Below are positions 23,536 through 31,134 of a DNA stretch of 37,307 nucleotides, piece after piece; the first letter of the stretch is position 1, and every line of letters begins with the position of its first letter. The translations under genes and the position numbers were made by a program. Under the pieces are notes generated by a model. That model was not told where the DNA came from. It made no database searches and worked only from the letters and a program-made list of their open reading frames with translations. Source of the stretch: Actinomycetota bacterium (lineage in GTDB: Bacteria > Actinomycetota > Actinomycetes > Streptosporangiales > Streptosporangiaceae); NCBI GenBank assembly GCA_003168215.1, contig PMSW01000160.1, positions 1-37,307 of the forward strand, given 5' to 3'.

Positions 23536-24809
23536 CCGCAGTCCGCGACCGGTCTGCCCGCGCGGGGCCGCTGCGACTGCTGGCCTTTCGCGACTTCCGA
23601 CTGCTCTGGATCGGCGAGACGACCAGCAGTTTCGGCAGCAGCATCTCCAATGTGGCGCTGCCCCTCGTCGCGCTGACCGTGCTGCATGCCGGCGTGTTCG
23701 CGATCAGCGTGCTGACTGCGGCGGCGTGGCTGCCCTGGCTGATCGTGGGCCTGCCGGCCGGTGCCTGGGTCGACCGGCTACCACGCCGGCGCGTCATGAT
23801 GACCGCTGACCTGGTGTCACTCGCGGTCTTCGCCAGCGTGCCGGTGGCGGCGGCCGTTGGCTGGCTGACCATCACCCAGTTGATAGTGGTCGCGCTGCTG
23901 GCAGGGACCGCGACGGTCTTCTTCGCGACGGCGTACCGCGCTTTCCTGCCCGCGCTGCTCGGAGGGGACGATCTGCTGGAGGGCAATGCCAAGCTGCAGG
24001 GCAGCGAGCAGGTCACGCACGTCGCGGGCCCCGGTGCTGCCGGGCTAATCGCGCAGGCGACCAGCGCGGTTGGCGGCGTCATCGTTGATGCTGCGAGCTT
24101 CGCGGTCTCGGCAGTGTGCCTGTCCCGGATCCGGCTGGACGAACCGCGGCCGGCCGCGTCGCGACGGCACCTGCGCCGTGAGATCGCCGAGGGCCTGGCC
24201 GTCGTCGCCGGTGATCCGCTGCTCCGGATGAACGCGGTCTACGGGTGCCTGTCAAACCTTGTGCTCACCGGCTACCAGGCAGTACTCGTCTTCTATCTTG
24301 TCGGCGTGGTCGGGCTGAGTCCGGGCCTGGCGGGCATCGTGCTGGCACTGACCAGCCTCGGCGGAGTTCTCGGTGCACTGGTGGCGCGGAGAGTCGCCGC
24401 CCGCGTCGGCACCGCCCGGGCCGTGCTCTTCTGCAAGGTCGGCCTCGCGCCGTTCGGGCTGCTCATCCCGCTAGCGGACCGCGGTCCCGGGCTCGCCCAG
24501 TTTCTCCTGGGCAACATCGTGGTCATCGACGGCATCGTGGCCGGCAATGTCATCTGGTCGGGATGGGTCCAGGCCTACTACCCGGCCGACCTGCTCGGGC
24601 GTATCTCGACGAGCGTTCAGGTCCTCAACTACGGGGCGATCCCGGCCGGCGCGGTCATCGCTGGCCTGGTGGCCGGCCAGCTCGGTGTTCGGCCGACGCT
24701 GTGGATCATGCTGACCGGCCTGGTACTCAGCTCGTGCGTGCTGCTGCTCGGTCCGCTGCCGAAACTCCGCGACCTGCCCCATCGTGCCCCCGCCACTACC
24801 TCCAAATAA
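23532..24809 (+). CDS. MFS transporter (EntS/MFS_3-like exporter)
   Basis: A 425-residue 12-helix major-facilitator transporter. It starts with the family pattern LRLLAFRDFRLLWIGETTSSFGSSISNVALPLVAL; motif A appears as VGLPAGAWVDRLPRRRVM. The two six-helix halves are separated by a basic loop with SRRHLRREIAEGLAVVAGDPLLR, typical of the enterobactin-exporter-like group found widely as drug or metabolite exporters. The GTG start overlaps the stop of the truncated ArsR-type gene, so translation is probably coupled to it. It appears intact. The substrate is unknown. The next ArsR-MFS pair begins about 40 bases downstream with its own promoter. Confidence 0.92.
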   Translation: MTAVRDRSARAGPLRLLAFRDFRLLWIGETTSSFGSSISNVALPLVALTVLHAGVFAISVLTAAAWLPWLIVGLPAGAWVDRLPRRRVMMTADLVSLAVFASVPVAAAVGWLTITQLIVVALLAGTATVFFATAYRAFLPALLGGDDLLEGNAKLQGSEQVTHVAGPGAAGLIAQATSAVGGVIVDAASFAVSAVCLSRIRLDEPRPAASRRHLRREIAEGLAVVAGDPLLRMNAVYGCLSNLVLTGYQAVLVFYLVGVVGLSPGLAGIVLALTSLGGVLGALVARRVAARVGTARAVLFCKVGLAPFGLLIPLADRGPGLAQFLLGNIVVIDGIVAGNVIWSGWVQAYYPADLLGRISTSVQVLNYGAIPAGAVIAGLVAGQLGVRPTLWIMLTGLVLSSCVLLLGPLPKLRDLPHRAPATTSK

Positions 24810-24813
24810 CTGC

Positions 24814-24842
24814 TTGACGGTGAGAGTGCCTGCGTCTAGACT
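24814..24842 (+). promoter_or_regulatory. Strong promoter of ArsR-MFS pair, apparently leaderless
   Basis: -35 TTGACG (24814-24819) and -10 TAGACT (24837-24842) are 17 bases apart. The -10 ends seven bases before the ATG at 24850, so the transcript should start at the initiation codon. No ribosome site is visible upstream of that ATG. Confidence 0.75.
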
Positions 24843-24849
24843 CCCAAGC

Positions 24850-25368
24850 ATGTCCTTGGAGGTTGATTCCCGCCAGCAGCTGCGGGCGCTGTCCCACCCG
24901 GTCCGGCTGCGGATCCTCTCCCTGCTCACCGGCACGGCGATGTCAAGCGCGGAGCTAGCCAGGGAGCTGGGCATGAGCCACGCTGCCGTCAGCTTTCATG
25001 TCCGCAACCTGGTAGCGGCCGGTTACCTTGAGCTGGCCGAGACCCGGTCCGTGCGCGGCGGCCAGGAACGCCGCTACCGGGCTCAGCTGGCCGGCCGCTC
25101 GCAGTGGCAGTCGGAGGACGCCCGGCTCGCGGTGAGCGCATTGTCGAAGGAACTGCTGCGCCGGCTGGCGGATACGCCGGCGGACAACTGGCGGCTGTTC
25201 GGTGACGCCGAGCTGTGGATTACCCCGCAGGTCTGGGACGACGCGGCAGGCCGGATGGGCACGGTGATCAAGGAATTGCATGAGGCTGCCATGGCGCCCC
25301 GCACGCCAGGTTCGGTACACGTCAGCGCGACTGCCCTGCTGTTCGCCATCGGCCAGCAGAGCCCGTGA
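24850..25368 (+). CDS. ArsR family winged-helix transcriptional regulator
   Basis: A 172-residue ArsR-type regulator. The HTH runs from QLRALSHPVRLRILSLL through MSSAELARELGMSHAAVSFHVRNLVAAGYLE, followed by the wing ETRSVRGGQERRYRA. The rest is a helical effector region. The frame is open upstream to 24784, but the ATG at 24850 follows a strong promoter by seven bases and begins a normal N-terminus (SLEVDSRQQLRALSHP). It overlaps the next exporter gene by four bases (GTGA). No metal-binding Cys pair is present, so it probably senses a small organic molecule and controls the exporter. It is an intact counterpart of the broken regulator just upstream. Confidence 0.93.
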   Translation: MSLEVDSRQQLRALSHPVRLRILSLLTGTAMSSAELARELGMSHAAVSFHVRNLVAAGYLELAETRSVRGGQERRYRAQLAGRSQWQSEDARLAVSALSKELLRRLADTPADNWRLFGDAELWITPQVWDDAAGRMGTVIKELHEAAMAPRTPGSVHVSATALLFAIGQQSP

Positions 25369-26672
25369 GCAGGCTGCGCGGCCCGCTCGCCAGCCGCAAC
25401 TACCGGCTGCTGGTGGCCTGTGACGTGACCGCCATGCTGGGCTCGTCGATGGCCGCGGTGGCGATCCCGTTCGCCGTGCTCGGCATCGGCGGGTCCGCCG
25501 CGGACGTGGGCTATGTCCTGGCCGCGGGACTGGTGCCCACGGCCTCGTTCTTGCTCCTCGGCGGTGTCCTGGCCGACCGGTTCCCGCGTCACCAGGTCAT
25601 GATGGCCGCCAACGTCGCCCAGGCCATGGCACAGGCGGGACTCGCCGTCCTGGTGCTGACCGGCCACGCCCGGCTGTGGGAGATGATGGCCCTGAACGCG
25701 GCGCGATCCTGCGCGTTCGGCTTCTACATGCCGGCCGCGCAGGGGCTGCTGCCCCAGACCGTGACCGCTGACCTGCTGGCCTCTGCCAACGCCGGCCGCC
25801 GTCTGGGCCTGAATGGCGCGCAGATCACCGGCGGCGCCCTCGGCGGCATCGTCGTCGGGCTGGCCGGCCCGGGCTGGGGACTGGCGGCGGACGCGGCCAG
25901 CTACGTGATCGCCGGCTCGATGCGCGCCGGAATGCGCTTCCCCCGCCTGCCGGTCGTGGCCGGCACATCCATGCTCCAGGAGCTGCGCGAAGGCTGGCGC
26001 GCGTTTACCTCACGGCGCTGGCTGTGGGCGATCGTGGTCCAGTTCAGCCTGGTCAACGCGATCTTCGCCGGGGCACTCGGCGTGCTCGGCCCCGTCATCG
26101 CCCGTGACCACCTCGGCGGGGCGCGCAGCTGGGGGCTCATTCTTGCCGCTGAAGCCGCCGGGGCAGTCCTGGGTGCCACGATCATGGTCAGGTACCGGCC
26201 GGCCCGGCTGGTGCTCGCCGCCAGCCTCGCTGTCCCTGTCCTCGCGCTTCCCCTGCTCGCGCTGGCGGTACCGCTGAGCGTCCCGGTCATCGCCGCCGCC
26301 GCCCTGGTCGCGGGAGTCGCGGTCGAGGTGTTCGAGGTGAACTGGGTTACCGCGATGCAGCAGCAGATCCCGCCAGCGCTGCTGTCCCGGGTGTCCGCCT
26401 ACGACATCCTGGGATCCATCGGACTCAGCCCGGTCGGCACCATCCTGGCTGGCCCGCTGGCGATCGCGATCGGCATGACTGCCGTGCTGGCCGGCGGCGG
26501 CGGCATCATCGTGGCGAGCACCCTCGCCGTCCTGTGCGTGCCCGAAGTCCGCCGCCTCCGGCGGCACGCGTCAGCGGCGGCTCGCTCGCGTTCGACCGGG
26601 CGGGCAGCAGCCCCCGCAGCGGCGAACTCCGCGGCTCCGGTAGCAGATAGCGAGCACTACCATTCCCAGTAG
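25365..26672 (+). CDS. MFS transporter (MFS_3/EntS-like exporter)
   Basis: A 435-residue 12-helix MFS transporter opening with LRGPLASRNYRLLVACDVTAMLGSSMAAVAIPFAVL and motif A VLADRFPRHQVMM. The central loop (MLQELREGWRAFTSRRWLW) and the layout match the same exporter group as the gene at 23532. The start is a GTG overlapping the ArsR stop, so the pair is translationally coupled. The last 35 residues are a Ser/Ala/Arg-rich cytoplasmic tail. Its 3' end overlaps the 3' end of the convergent unknown gene by 16 bases. A metabolite or drug exporter under ArsR control is the likely role. Confidence 0.92.
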   Translation: MSRLRGPLASRNYRLLVACDVTAMLGSSMAAVAIPFAVLGIGGSAADVGYVLAAGLVPTASFLLLGGVLADRFPRHQVMMAANVAQAMAQAGLAVLVLTGHARLWEMMALNAARSCAFGFYMPAAQGLLPQTVTADLLASANAGRRLGLNGAQITGGALGGIVVGLAGPGWGLAADAASYVIAGSMRAGMRFPRLPVVAGTSMLQELREGWRAFTSRRWLWAIVVQFSLVNAIFAGALGVLGPVIARDHLGGARSWGLILAAEAAGAVLGATIMVRYRPARLVLAASLAVPVLALPLLALAVPLSVPVIAAAALVAGVAVEVFEVNWVTAMQQQIPPALLSRVSAYDILGSIGLSPVGTILAGPLAIAIGMTAVLAGGGGIIVASTLAVLCVPEVRRLRRHASAAARSRSTGRAAAPAAANSAAPVADSEHYHSQ

Positions 26673-27622
26673 TAGCCGACGACGGTGTGCTCTATGGCTT
26701 CGAGGTACCTGTGCGCTGAGAGTTCTTCATCCAGGGCAACTGCCTCTCGCTCCACGATTGCCTCATCGGGCCTTCGGTAATCTGCCCACTCGGCCCACCA
26801 GAGATTCTTGGGCAGCCTGCCGGGGTGGAATTCAAGCCTCAGGTCGAGGTGCTCTACGCGCAGATGAGTTCCGCGGCGGAACTCAGCCGTCGGCGGCTGC
26901 GAATAGTGGAAGATCGTCCAGTAATCGAAATACGCCTCGTCGCCATAGTGCAATGGATGGTGAAAGGAGATGTCCACGGCCCAGAGCCGGTCGCTGAGCT
27001 GATACACCGGGCCGACCTGGCCGCCGCGAACCACCCGCACGTCTGCCTCGGGCGTGTCAATCCGGTACTGATAGCTCGTCATGCCGTCAACGAGCGCCCG
27101 GACCGTCTGCTGGGTGTGATGACGGGCTGGCACACCGTCCCGGCCAATGAAGTGGTGCTCGAACAGCAGAGTCGTCTCATGCCCGGACGTCATCGCGCCC
27201 GCTGGCGGCGGCGGCAGCCTGCCGACGATGACGGTAGGGCGAAGATCGCCCCGGTACAGCTCATGGACCCGCTGAGCGTCATGCGGAGACAACCGGAACG
27301 CTTCCTCGAACCAGCGCAGTGTCTGCAGGCTGAGCCCTCGGCCGCCGAACGCCCTGCTTACCCGGTCCTTGAGCATCCGGGCGAGCCCGGTATCCGTCTC
27401 GTCATGCGCGCCCGTCTCGTACAGATGCTCCGCGATGACCGTGCAGACGGCATCATGCCGGATCTCATCCGGCCGGACGTCGTGGGCATGCTGTTCCCAT
27501 TCGTCCCGGTAAGGTCCAGGCCGGAGTATGAGGTGGCGGAGGTGCAGGCCCGCGGCCCGCTGGCCGCGTGCGTGCCGTTCATTCTGGGGCATAAGGCGTC
27601 TTCTGCGTCGTGCGACAGCCAT
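26657..27622 (-). CDS. Conserved hypothetical protein with HTH-like N-terminal and beta-rich C-terminal halves
   Basis: A 321-residue protein I cannot name. Residues about 25-145 are helical; the SLQTLRWFEEAFRLSPHDAQRVHELYRG segment resembles the back half of an XRE-type HTH. Residues about 160-300 are predicted beta-rich, with paired Trp/Tyr/His positions (VYQLSDRLWAVDISFHHPLHYG, then YFDYWTIFHYSQPP). It ends in YYWEW. No signal peptide or membrane helix. The first ATG of the frame is used; an ATG ten codons in (27592) is equally possible, since neither has a strong ribosome site. Plausibly a DNA-binding regulator with a ligand- or partner-binding sandwich domain. It lies beside a large gene-free region with two hairpins. 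Confidence 0.72.
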   Translation of the reverse strand: MAVARRRRRLMPQNERHARGQRAAGLHLRHLILRPGPYRDEWEQHAHDVRPDEIRHDAVCTVIAEHLYETGAHDETDTGLARMLKDRVSRAFGGRGLSLQTLRWFEEAFRLSPHDAQRVHELYRGDLRPTVIVGRLPPPPAGAMTSGHETTLLFEHHFIGRDGVPARHHTQQTVRALVDGMTSYQYRIDTPEADVRVVRGGQVGPVYQLSDRLWAVDISFHHPLHYGDEAYFDYWTIFHYSQPPTAEFRRGTHLRVEHLDLRLEFHPGRLPKNLWWAEWADYRRPDEAIVEREAVALDEELSAHRYLEAIEHTVVGYYWEW

Positions 27623-27808
27623 GCGACAACTGGTCGGTAATTTGCTACCGGAGGCATGGGGACAATCCTCGCGATTGCTCCCGGGAGAGGCGTATCACAG
27701 TAGCGCGTTTCCCGGGACGGTGACCGCAACCTGAGCGGGCCGAGGCTCCCCAAACCGACATGAACGCCGGCAAGGACGACTCACGTCGCCACAGACCGGG
27801 GGGAATGA

Positions 27809-27848
27809 ATGACGAAGGGGCGGAGCCCCGGCTCCGCCCCTTCGTCAT
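27809..27848. terminator. Perfect 19-base palindromic hairpin, terminator-like
   Basis: Arms of 19 bases (27809-27827 and 27830-27848) are perfectly complementary around a CC centre: ATGACGAAGGGGCGG on the left and CCGCCCCTTCGTCAT on the right. It looks like a bidirectional terminator, but it sits between divergent genes, where no known transcript should end. Confidence 0.65.
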
Positions 27849-27914
27849 GCAACCGCGCCTCGGCCGGCACGCCTTCGTCACCCGACCAGTTCATTGCACG
27901 GCAGCCAATCGGAT

Positions 27915-27960
27915 AGCGGTTACGGTTAGTCCGGTTTCGGCCGGACACAACGTAACCGCT
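27915..27960. other. Second strong hairpin, possible structured RNA
   Basis: Imperfect 20-base arms (27915-27934 and 27941-27960) pair AGCGGTTACG with CGTAACCGCT and GTCCGG with CCGGAC, around the loop TTTCGG. It follows the first hairpin by 66 bases. Confidence 0.5.
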
Positions 27961-28020
27961 CTCTCCTCCAGTGTTGAGCGTGATCCAGATGGGGCTGGCG
28001 AGGCAAGGCTGCCTGGCAAC

Positions 28021-28065
28021 GCCGCTGGCGCTGGCTCTCCCGGGCAGCGCCGCTGGCGCTGGCTC
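28021..28065. repeat. 17-base direct repeat
   Basis: GCCGCTGGCGCTGGCTC occurs at 28021-28037 and 28049-28065, period 28 bases, in the gene-free region ahead of the FHA gene. Confidence 0.65.
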
Positions 28066-28285
28066 CCTAGAGGTCGCTCACGGCTGGCCTCGGTACCTCA
28101 GCACGCTGCCCGGGGACCGCGCATCGTGGGCGGGACGCGCGGCGTCGGCCTCCGCCTCGGCGAGATGCTCATCGGCCCAGGCCATTCCGCCGGCGCCGCC
28201 TCCCGGCAGCTGTTTTCCAGATACCTGGGAACTGCGCAGAATCCGTTGACCATCGCGTGCGCTGGGCCGCATTCTCGTCAGGCCG

Positions 28286-28312
28286 GGCAGGCCAGGCAGG
28301 CCAGGCAGGCCG
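28286..28312. repeat. Three 9-base tandem repeats
   Basis: GGCAGGCCA is repeated three times (last unit ends in G) about 36 bases before the FHA gene start. Confidence 0.65.
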
Positions 28313-28347
28313 CAGGACCAGCGGATAGTTTCAAGGAAGGTGTGGCG

Positions 28348-29403
28348 ATGGCTGATCGCAGCGATGTCATGCGGCGCCCGCCCCGTGTTCCGCTGCGGCC
28401 GCGGAGCCGTCGGCGATGGGCGGTTGCGGCCTGCATCGGCTGCGTCTGGGCGCTTCTGCTGGCGGGAACTGGTTCGCTGGTCGTTGGCACCGCGCTGCTC
28501 ATGCTGGTCGCGGCAGTCGCCGTTGTCTGCATGGTGGGATTGCGGAGCCTGGGTATCGATAGTGATCACCCATGGGTACGGGTGATGGCCACCCGGCCAT
28601 GGCGCGACGGAACGGACGTCCTCCGGCTGGGCCTGCGGCACGTGGCCGAGGTGTTTATCGTCACGCCCACTGGCTCGTTGCTCGCGCCGAACGCCGTCGA
28701 GTTGCTGATGAATCCCGGCGACCTTGCTGCGCTGACCGAGGCGATGGATCTCGAAGTGATCAACTCGAGCGCCACCGAGCTCTACCAGGCCCAGATCACG
28801 GCGCACGCCGCGCGGCCGGCCAGCATCGGCCCGGTAGCGGCGAGCGTCATCGGCGATCCGGCGGTTCCGGCGGGCCGCTATCGCCTCCGGCAGGGCCGGG
28901 CGCCGGGTCTGGCTCCGCCGGACGGGCACGCCGGTTCGGGTGGCAGCCATCCCGCGGCCCGGGACGCCTATCCCGCGCCTCCGAACGGACATCTCGGCTA
29001 TCCGAACGGCAAGGTCTTCCCCTACGCCCACGACGGGCGAACGAGTAGCGAGCCAGATGCCGTGCGGACCATCCTGACGGGACAGCCGACGGTCACAGCG
29101 GCGGCGCCGGCCCCGGTGCTGCGCCTGGTGACCGGGGGATCGGTTGCGGAGACGCGCGTCTCGGGTGCCCGCGCGGGCCGGGGCGCCGCGGTGGAACTCG
29201 CGCTTCCGGACGAGCCCACGGTGTCGCGCGTGCATGCCGAGTTCACCTTCACCGACGGCCAGTGGTGGATCACTGGCCTGGGGCGGAACGGCGTGACGCT
29301 GAACGGGACACCGCTGAACGGTGAGCACGTGCTCGGCGACGGCGATTCCATCCGCTGGGGACGGCGATCCGACGCGATGGTTTCAAGGGTTCAGATCGGC
29401 TAG
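28348..29403 (+). CDS. Membrane protein with DUF3662-like and C-terminal FHA domains
   Basis: A 351-residue signalling protein. Two transmembrane helices lie near the N-terminus (VAACIGCVWALLLAGTGSLVV and TALLMLVAAVAVVCMVGL). A cytoplasmic region follows (VELLMNPGDLAALTEAMDLEVINS) that resembles the N-terminal domain of FhaA-type proteins (DUF3662), then a Pro/Gly-rich linker and an FHA domain at the C-terminus with the phosphothreonine-binding pattern: SRVHAEF and GRNGVTLNG. FHA domains bind phosphothreonine on Ser/Thr-kinase substrates. ATG 28348 is chosen because AGGAAGG is seven bases upstream; the frame is open further upstream but non-coding in appearance. It differs from standard FhaA in having membrane helices. 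A second FHA-like protein follows on the same strand. Confidence 0.85.
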   Translation: MADRSDVMRRPPRVPLRPRSRRRWAVAACIGCVWALLLAGTGSLVVGTALLMLVAAVAVVCMVGLRSLGIDSDHPWVRVMATRPWRDGTDVLRLGLRHVAEVFIVTPTGSLLAPNAVELLMNPGDLAALTEAMDLEVINSSATELYQAQITAHAARPASIGPVAASVIGDPAVPAGRYRLRQGRAPGLAPPDGHAGSGGSHPAARDAYPAPPNGHLGYPNGKVFPYAHDGRTSSEPDAVRTILTGQPTVTAAAPAPVLRLVTGGSVAETRVSGARAGRGAAVELALPDEPTVSRVHAEFTFTDGQWWITGLGRNGVTLNGTPLNGEHVLGDGDSIRWGRRSDAMVSRVQIG

Positions 29404-29552
29404 GACGCCATTGCCCAGGTGAACGAAACGTTCGCGCTCGCGGCAGCGACGCATTGCAGCTCACGGGCATGACGACGACACTGGGCCTAGCCCGGCGGCA
29501 CGCTGACTGGCTATGAGCGACGAATGCACGGCAGTTCCGGGGCGGTGAGTGA

Positions 29553-30407
29553 GTGGCGAAGGGTCAGCTCGTTATCTGGCTCGCTGGGCAGCGCGAGTGG
29601 CTGAGCTGCCCGCCTGATGAGGTGACCTGGCTGGACCGGAAGTTGCTCAGTGGCGGCCAGGACCCTACATTGCACCGGTCTCCGCGCTGTGCTGGTCTTC
29701 GGTACGTGGACCGCCGGTGGGAGTTGTTCAGCCGGGACACCACCCACAAGGTGTACGTTACGCAGCATTCCGCCGATATCGCGGTGGATAGCCAGGCCGT
29801 GCGGACCGCGGCCCAGCACGTGCTGCCGATGGCTCCGGTGGCGTACGAGACTCTGCCGGTGCGGCTCGGCGAGGGGCCATGGCTGGTCAGCGTCGGGAAA
29901 TGGGTGCTGCAGCTGTGCGTCGACGTGCCAGCGGACCGGCGCGACCAGCCGAGCGTGCCGCACGGGGATGACCAGCCGCGCACTCAGGACGGGAGATACC
30001 TGGAGAGCGGTTCGTCATCGGCTGACCATGGCAGCCGGCCCCAGCCCGACGCAGTGGCCAAGGTCCGCACGTTTTTTGACCGTAATGGCACCGCTTGCAT
30101 GGCAATGGCTTACTACTACCAGCAATTTATTCTCGGTGCGGTAGCGCCGCAGGCGGTCCCGATGATTGAGGTCGTCATCGCCTTGGACCTGAGTGGCGAG
30201 GGCGCGGTTTCGGACTACAAGAAGGAGCTTCAGCGCCGGATCTGGAAGGAACAGCACCACCAGCGTGATCTCGCCGAATTCCTTCTCGCAAACGGGCTCA
30301 TCAGCCGTGCTGACCTCGAGCGGGCCAGGAAGGTAGCTGCTGTCAACGAGCGCAACGGCAAGACCGAGCGGGCTAAGGAGCGGCTGCGTTACCGGCCAAG
30401 GAAGTAG
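29553..30407 (+). CDS. Hypothetical protein with degenerate FHA-like N-terminal domain
   Basis: A 284-residue protein that I do not recognise as a named family. Residues about 1-125 are beta-rich; RSPRCAGLRYVDRRWELFSRD (about 42-62) followed by HKVYV matches the FHA core pattern SRxHxxxxxxxxxWxLxD, though the conserved Asn/Thr of the phosphopeptide site is not obvious. A hydrophilic linker follows. Residues about 165-284 are helical, with DYKKELQRRIWKEQHHQRDLAEFLLANGL and a basic end (RAKERLRYRPRK), suggesting nucleic-acid or partner binding. The start is GTG 29553 behind GGGGCGG. It lies 149 bases after the FHA gene on the same strand and may act with it. Confidence 0.72.
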   Translation: MAKGQLVIWLAGQREWLSCPPDEVTWLDRKLLSGGQDPTLHRSPRCAGLRYVDRRWELFSRDTTHKVYVTQHSADIAVDSQAVRTAAQHVLPMAPVAYETLPVRLGEGPWLVSVGKWVLQLCVDVPADRRDQPSVPHGDDQPRTQDGRYLESGSSSADHGSRPQPDAVAKVRTFFDRNGTACMAMAYYYQQFILGAVAPQAVPMIEVVIALDLSGEGAVSDYKKELQRRIWKEQHHQRDLAEFLLANGLISRADLERARKVAAVNERNGKTERAKERLRYRPRK

Positions 30408-30432
30408 CCCTAAAGGAAGTAGCCCTAAAGGA
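30398..30432. repeat. 15-base tandem repeat over the stop codon
   Basis: AAGGAAGTAGCCCTA occurs twice in tandem from 30398, then AAGGA; the first copy contains the stop of the FHA-like gene. A recent duplication seems likely. Confidence 0.7.
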
Positions 30433-30466
30433 CTTGGCGCGCCGGCACCGGATCAGCCGGGTGCGG

Positions 30467-31072
30467 CTAGCTAGCGGGCCGGTCAGCCGGGTCGTCCGCG
30501 TCCCCGCTAGATACGTGCGTCGTTATGGCTTTGTCGACCCTGGTGACCAGGAGGTCGAGCAGCCCGCCGCCGCGCAGGCCGAGCAGTTCCCAGGACCGCG
30601 CGATGCCCACGGCGAACAGGACGAACATGAAGTCCGTGGCCTGTGAGTGCGACTGGGCCGTCGTGCTGGTGAAGAAAGACGTCGCGACCTGCGCGGCATA
30701 ACACGTGGAGATCACCGACAGCAAGTAAGGCCACCGGTGGCTGAGCCTGCCGCTGGACCGTGCCTGCCACAGCCTGATGATCAGCCCGGCGGTGCTGCTC
30801 AGGCCGATCAGCCCGAGCACGAGCGAGGCGATCTGCGTGCCGTTTCCTGGCAGCAGGCCGGCCAGCGACAGGAACAGGGCGTCGACCAGGGCGGTGAACG
30901 CGGTAGCCGCGATCGACTGATGCTCGATGGACTCCCGCGTCTCCTTGAGTCGCTCCGGCGATACGGACAGGGCGACGAACAGCAGCCCGACCAGGGCACC
31001 GGCCACCCCGGCGCTGCCGGCGAAGAAGCTCGTGTAGGACTGCACGCAGACGATCATCCCTGGTTTCGCCAC
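30467..31072 (-). CDS. Hypothetical five-helix membrane protein
   Basis: A 201-residue integral membrane protein with about five helices: SYTSFFAGSAGVAGALVGLLFV, AATAFTALVDALFLSLAGLL, IASLVLGLIGLSSTAGLII, WPYLLSVISTCYAAQVATSFF and FMFVLFAVGIARSWELLGL. The first helix ends in ALSVSPERLKETRES, a conserved-looking loop. No motif shows a transport or enzyme activity. The GTG at 31072 has no clear ribosome site; ATG 31057 (MIVCVQSYTSFF), preceded by AGGG, is an alternative. It converges on the FHA-like gene and is divergent from nothing: the SDR gene upstream is on the same strand. Confidence 0.72.
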   Translation of the reverse strand: MAKPGMIVCVQSYTSFFAGSAGVAGALVGLLFVALSVSPERLKETRESIEHQSIAATAFTALVDALFLSLAGLLPGNGTQIASLVLGLIGLSSTAGLIIRLWQARSSGRLSHRWPYLLSVISTCYAAQVATSFFTSTTAQSHSQATDFMFVLFAVGIARSWELLGLRGGGLLDLLVTRVDKAITTHVSSGDADDPADRPAS

Positions 31073-31134
31073 GCCGGACTACGCTGGCCGGCAGCTCGGC
31101 GTCAGCTGACCGAGGTCAGGCCGGCTGATCGAGG

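Larger units (their letters stand above)
27623..28347. other. 725-base divergent gene-free region with hairpins and repeats
   Basis: No convincing gene lies between the unknown gene at 27622 and the FHA gene at 28348; a plus-strand open frame through it has a non-protein-like, repeat-driven product. It holds two strong hairpins (27809-27848 and 27915-27960), a 17-base direct repeat (28021-28037, 28049-28065) and three 9-base tandem units (28286-28312). Confidence 0.65.

Noticed and set aside
27760-28347. Plus-strand open frame continuing upstream of the FHA gene, which would make a 547-residue protein
   Set aside because: The product is low-complexity and repeat-driven, crosses two strong hairpins, and a good ribosome site with a normal start lies at 28348.
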